Source: an uncultured Eubacterium sp. (GTDB lineage Bacteria > Bacillota > Clostridia > Oscillospirales > Acutalibacteraceae). From it: a stretch of 8,117 bases of DNA. Positions within the stretch are counted from its first letter, which is position 1. The number at the start of each line of letters is the position of its first letter. The translations under genes and the position numbers were made by a program. The notes under the pieces are model-generated. The model was not told the origin of the DNA. It did no database searches and saw nothing but the letters and a program-made list of their open reading frames with translations. The stretch is from the NCBI GenBank assembly GCA_910584985.1, contig CAJUDJ010000041.1:1-8117 (forward strand). Direction: 5' to 3'. Below are positions 6,845-8,117 of the stretch, piece after piece.

Positions 6845-6872
6845 TAAAAATATTAATTAAGATAATTGCTTT

Positions 6873-6880
6873 AAGGGGGT
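6873..6880 (+). promoter_or_regulatory. G-rich ribosome site deciding the PBP start
   Basis: AAGGGGGT lies 7 nt before the ATG at 6887. It pairs with the anti-Shine-Dalgarno through one G-U wobble, so it is slightly unlike the GGAGG sites of its neighbours. An ATG at 6883 is closer and out of frame with the protein. Confidence 0.75.
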
Positions 6881-6886
6881 ATATGA

Positions 6887-8117
6887 ATGCCATCAAAGGA
6901 TTATGATGATTTGCTTGAATCCTTCATGAACAATTCAGCAAAGGTTTATAATGAAGATAAAGAAACATTGCAATCTGAAGAAAACAAAGTCCCCTCTGCC
7001 TATAATATTGATGACGCTGGAGCGAAAGAGTCCAAGTCTTTTGAACGAGGCAGAATTATAGAAAAAAGAAAAACAAAAAAAGCAGCTAAAGAAACGAAGG
7101 AGAAAAAGTTCGTGCGTTTCAGGCTGTTCCGTGCCCTTATGGGTATATGCCTTGTAATCGGAGTTGTGGCAGTTGTATGCATTTCAGTTATGGGTATTTA
7201 TGCGTACAGTGTGATTCACGGCGACCCGGTGTTTAATCTTAACGAGCAGAAATATGCACAAAGCCAAACCTCTTTTATTTATGCTTATGATAAGGATAAT
7301 AACGAAAAAGAGCTGACAAGACTGCATGGCGATGAAAACCGTATCTGGATTAATATTGAGGATATGGGGGAATATCTGCCAAAGGCTTTTGTAGCAATTG
7401 AAGACAAGCGTTTTGAAAAGCATCACGGTGTGGACTGGATCAGAACAGGCGGTGTAATTGTTAAGCCGAAAAACCTTGGTCAGGGCGGTTCAACCATTAC
7501 ACAGCAGCTTATTAAAAACCTTACGGATGAAAAGCAGGTTACGATTGCAAGAAAGTTCAACGAAATCCTTTCTGCGCTTAATCTTGAAAGATATTTTGAA
7601 AAAGATGAAATTCTTGAAGCGTATCTGAACACCATTTATCTTTCCGAGGGCTGTTACGGTGTTAAAACCGCAGCAGAGGTTTATTTCGGAAAAAATGTTT
7701 CCGATTTGAATATAGCCGAAGCAGCATGTATAGCAGGCATCACCCAGTTTCCAACCAGATTTGACCCTCTGCTTCATCCCGAAGCGAATAAAGAGCGTCA
7801 GCTGTCTGTGCTTTTTGCTATGAAAACGGAAGGTTTTATCACGGAAGAGCAGTATGAGGAAGCAAAAGCCTATGAACTTGTTTTCACAAACAGTGAAAAT
7901 TATAAGGGCAGTCAGGTTTCATCCGGCGGCGGCTCATCCAAGTCAAATGTGATTGATTCCTGGTATATTGATTATGTTATCAGAACCGTTATTGATGATC
8001 TTCAGAAAAAAGGATATACACAGCGCAAGGCAAGAGCCCTTGTTTACGGCGGCGGCCTGAATATTTATACAGCTGTTGATCTTGAGGTGCAGGCTGCACT
8101 TGAAGATGTATATGAAA
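6887..8117 (+). CDS. Class A penicillin-binding protein, N-terminal part (3' end outside window)
   Basis: This is the start of a bifunctional peptidoglycan synthase (PBP1a/PonA type), which polymerises lipid II outside the membrane and then cross-links the strands. The frame is open for 410 codons to the window end. A charged cytoplasmic tail (1-80) ends in a Lys/Arg-rich stretch, followed by one membrane anchor at about 82-107. The glycosyltransferase (GT51) domain shows all five usual motifs: EDKRFEKHHG at 172-181 with catalytic Glu172, GGSTITQQLIKN at 200-211, RKFNEI at 222-227, EILEAYLN at 241-248, and the YFGK region at 266-269. A Gly/Ser-rich stretch (SSGGGSSKS, 345-353) lies between it and the linker that leads to the transpeptidase domain. 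The SxxK, SxN and KTG motifs lie beyond the window, so bifunctionality is inferred from the family; a monofunctional protein is less likely because the sequence continues past the glycosyltransferase. The ATG is fixed by the ribosome site at 6873-6880. Confidence 0.92.
   Translation, partial: MPSKDYDDLLESFMNNSAKVYNEDKETLQSEENKVPSAYNIDDAGAKESKSFERGRIIEKRKTKKAAKETKEKKFVRFRLFRALMGICLVIGVVAVVCISVMGIYAYSVIHGDPVFNLNEQKYAQSQTSFIYAYDKDNNEKELTRLHGDENRIWINIEDMGEYLPKAFVAIEDKRFEKHHGVDWIRTGGVIVKPKNLGQGGSTITQQLIKNLTDEKQVTIARKFNEILSALNLERYFEKDEILEAYLNTIYLSEGCYGVKTAAEVYFGKNVSDLNIAEAACIAGITQFPTRFDPLLHPEANKERQLSVLFAMKTEGFITEEQYEEAKAYELVFTNSENYKGSQVSSGGGSSKSNVIDSWYIDYVIRTVIDDLQKKGYTQRKARALVYGGGLNIYTAVDLEVQAALEDVYE

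Noticed and set aside
6426..6896. Minus-strand open frame of 156 codons over the exonuclease end and the PBP promoter
   Set aside because: It covers the zinc-ribbon coding region and the promoter, has no family resemblance, and looks like an AT-rich antisense frame.

Overview
The window looks like the chromosome of a low-GC Gram-positive anaerobe, most likely a Clostridia member of the Oscillospiraceae/Ruminococcaceae type. This rests on AT-rich intergenic DNA, strong GGAGG-type ribosome sites, sigma-A-like promoters, U-tract terminators, and Firmicutes-style FtsH, SecG and class A penicillin-binding protein sequences. The assignment is an inference from protein style, not a phylogeny. All six genes lie on the + strand. 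Nothing resembles a mobile element, CRISPR array, tRNA or rRNA.

Layout: bases 1-1019 hold the C-terminal part of the membrane protease FtsH, closed by a hairpin terminator at 1042-1075. A consensus promoter (TTGACA-16-TATAAT), with two perfect inverted repeats in and just upstream of it, then drives a two-gene operon. That operon (1178-3154 and 3170-5410) encodes the ATPase/Toprim and breakage-reunion subunits of a type IIA topoisomerase. The pair sits away from the usual dnaA/recF/gyrB context and is divergent in several motifs. It is best read as a ParE/ParC-like (topoisomerase IV-type) enzyme, which would separate replicated chromosomes. A 192-bp gap with imperfect hairpins and an extended -10 promoter leads to secG (5603-5854), which has its own terminator. 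About 60 bp later comes a DEDDh 3'-5' exonuclease with a C-terminal zinc ribbon (5913-6797). A last AT-rich promoter region precedes a class A penicillin-binding protein (6887 to the window end), of which the anchor and glycosyltransferase domain are visible.

The genes are mostly core housekeeping functions: membrane proteolysis, chromosome topology, protein export, nucleic acid trimming and wall synthesis. They are arranged as separate transcription units rather than one pathway. I did not find an obviously new defence or mobile system. The points most worth a second look are the divergent topoisomerase with an alanine at the main quinolone-contact position, the palindromes over its promoter, the structured parC-secG gap, and the exonuclease-zinc-ribbon architecture behind secG.
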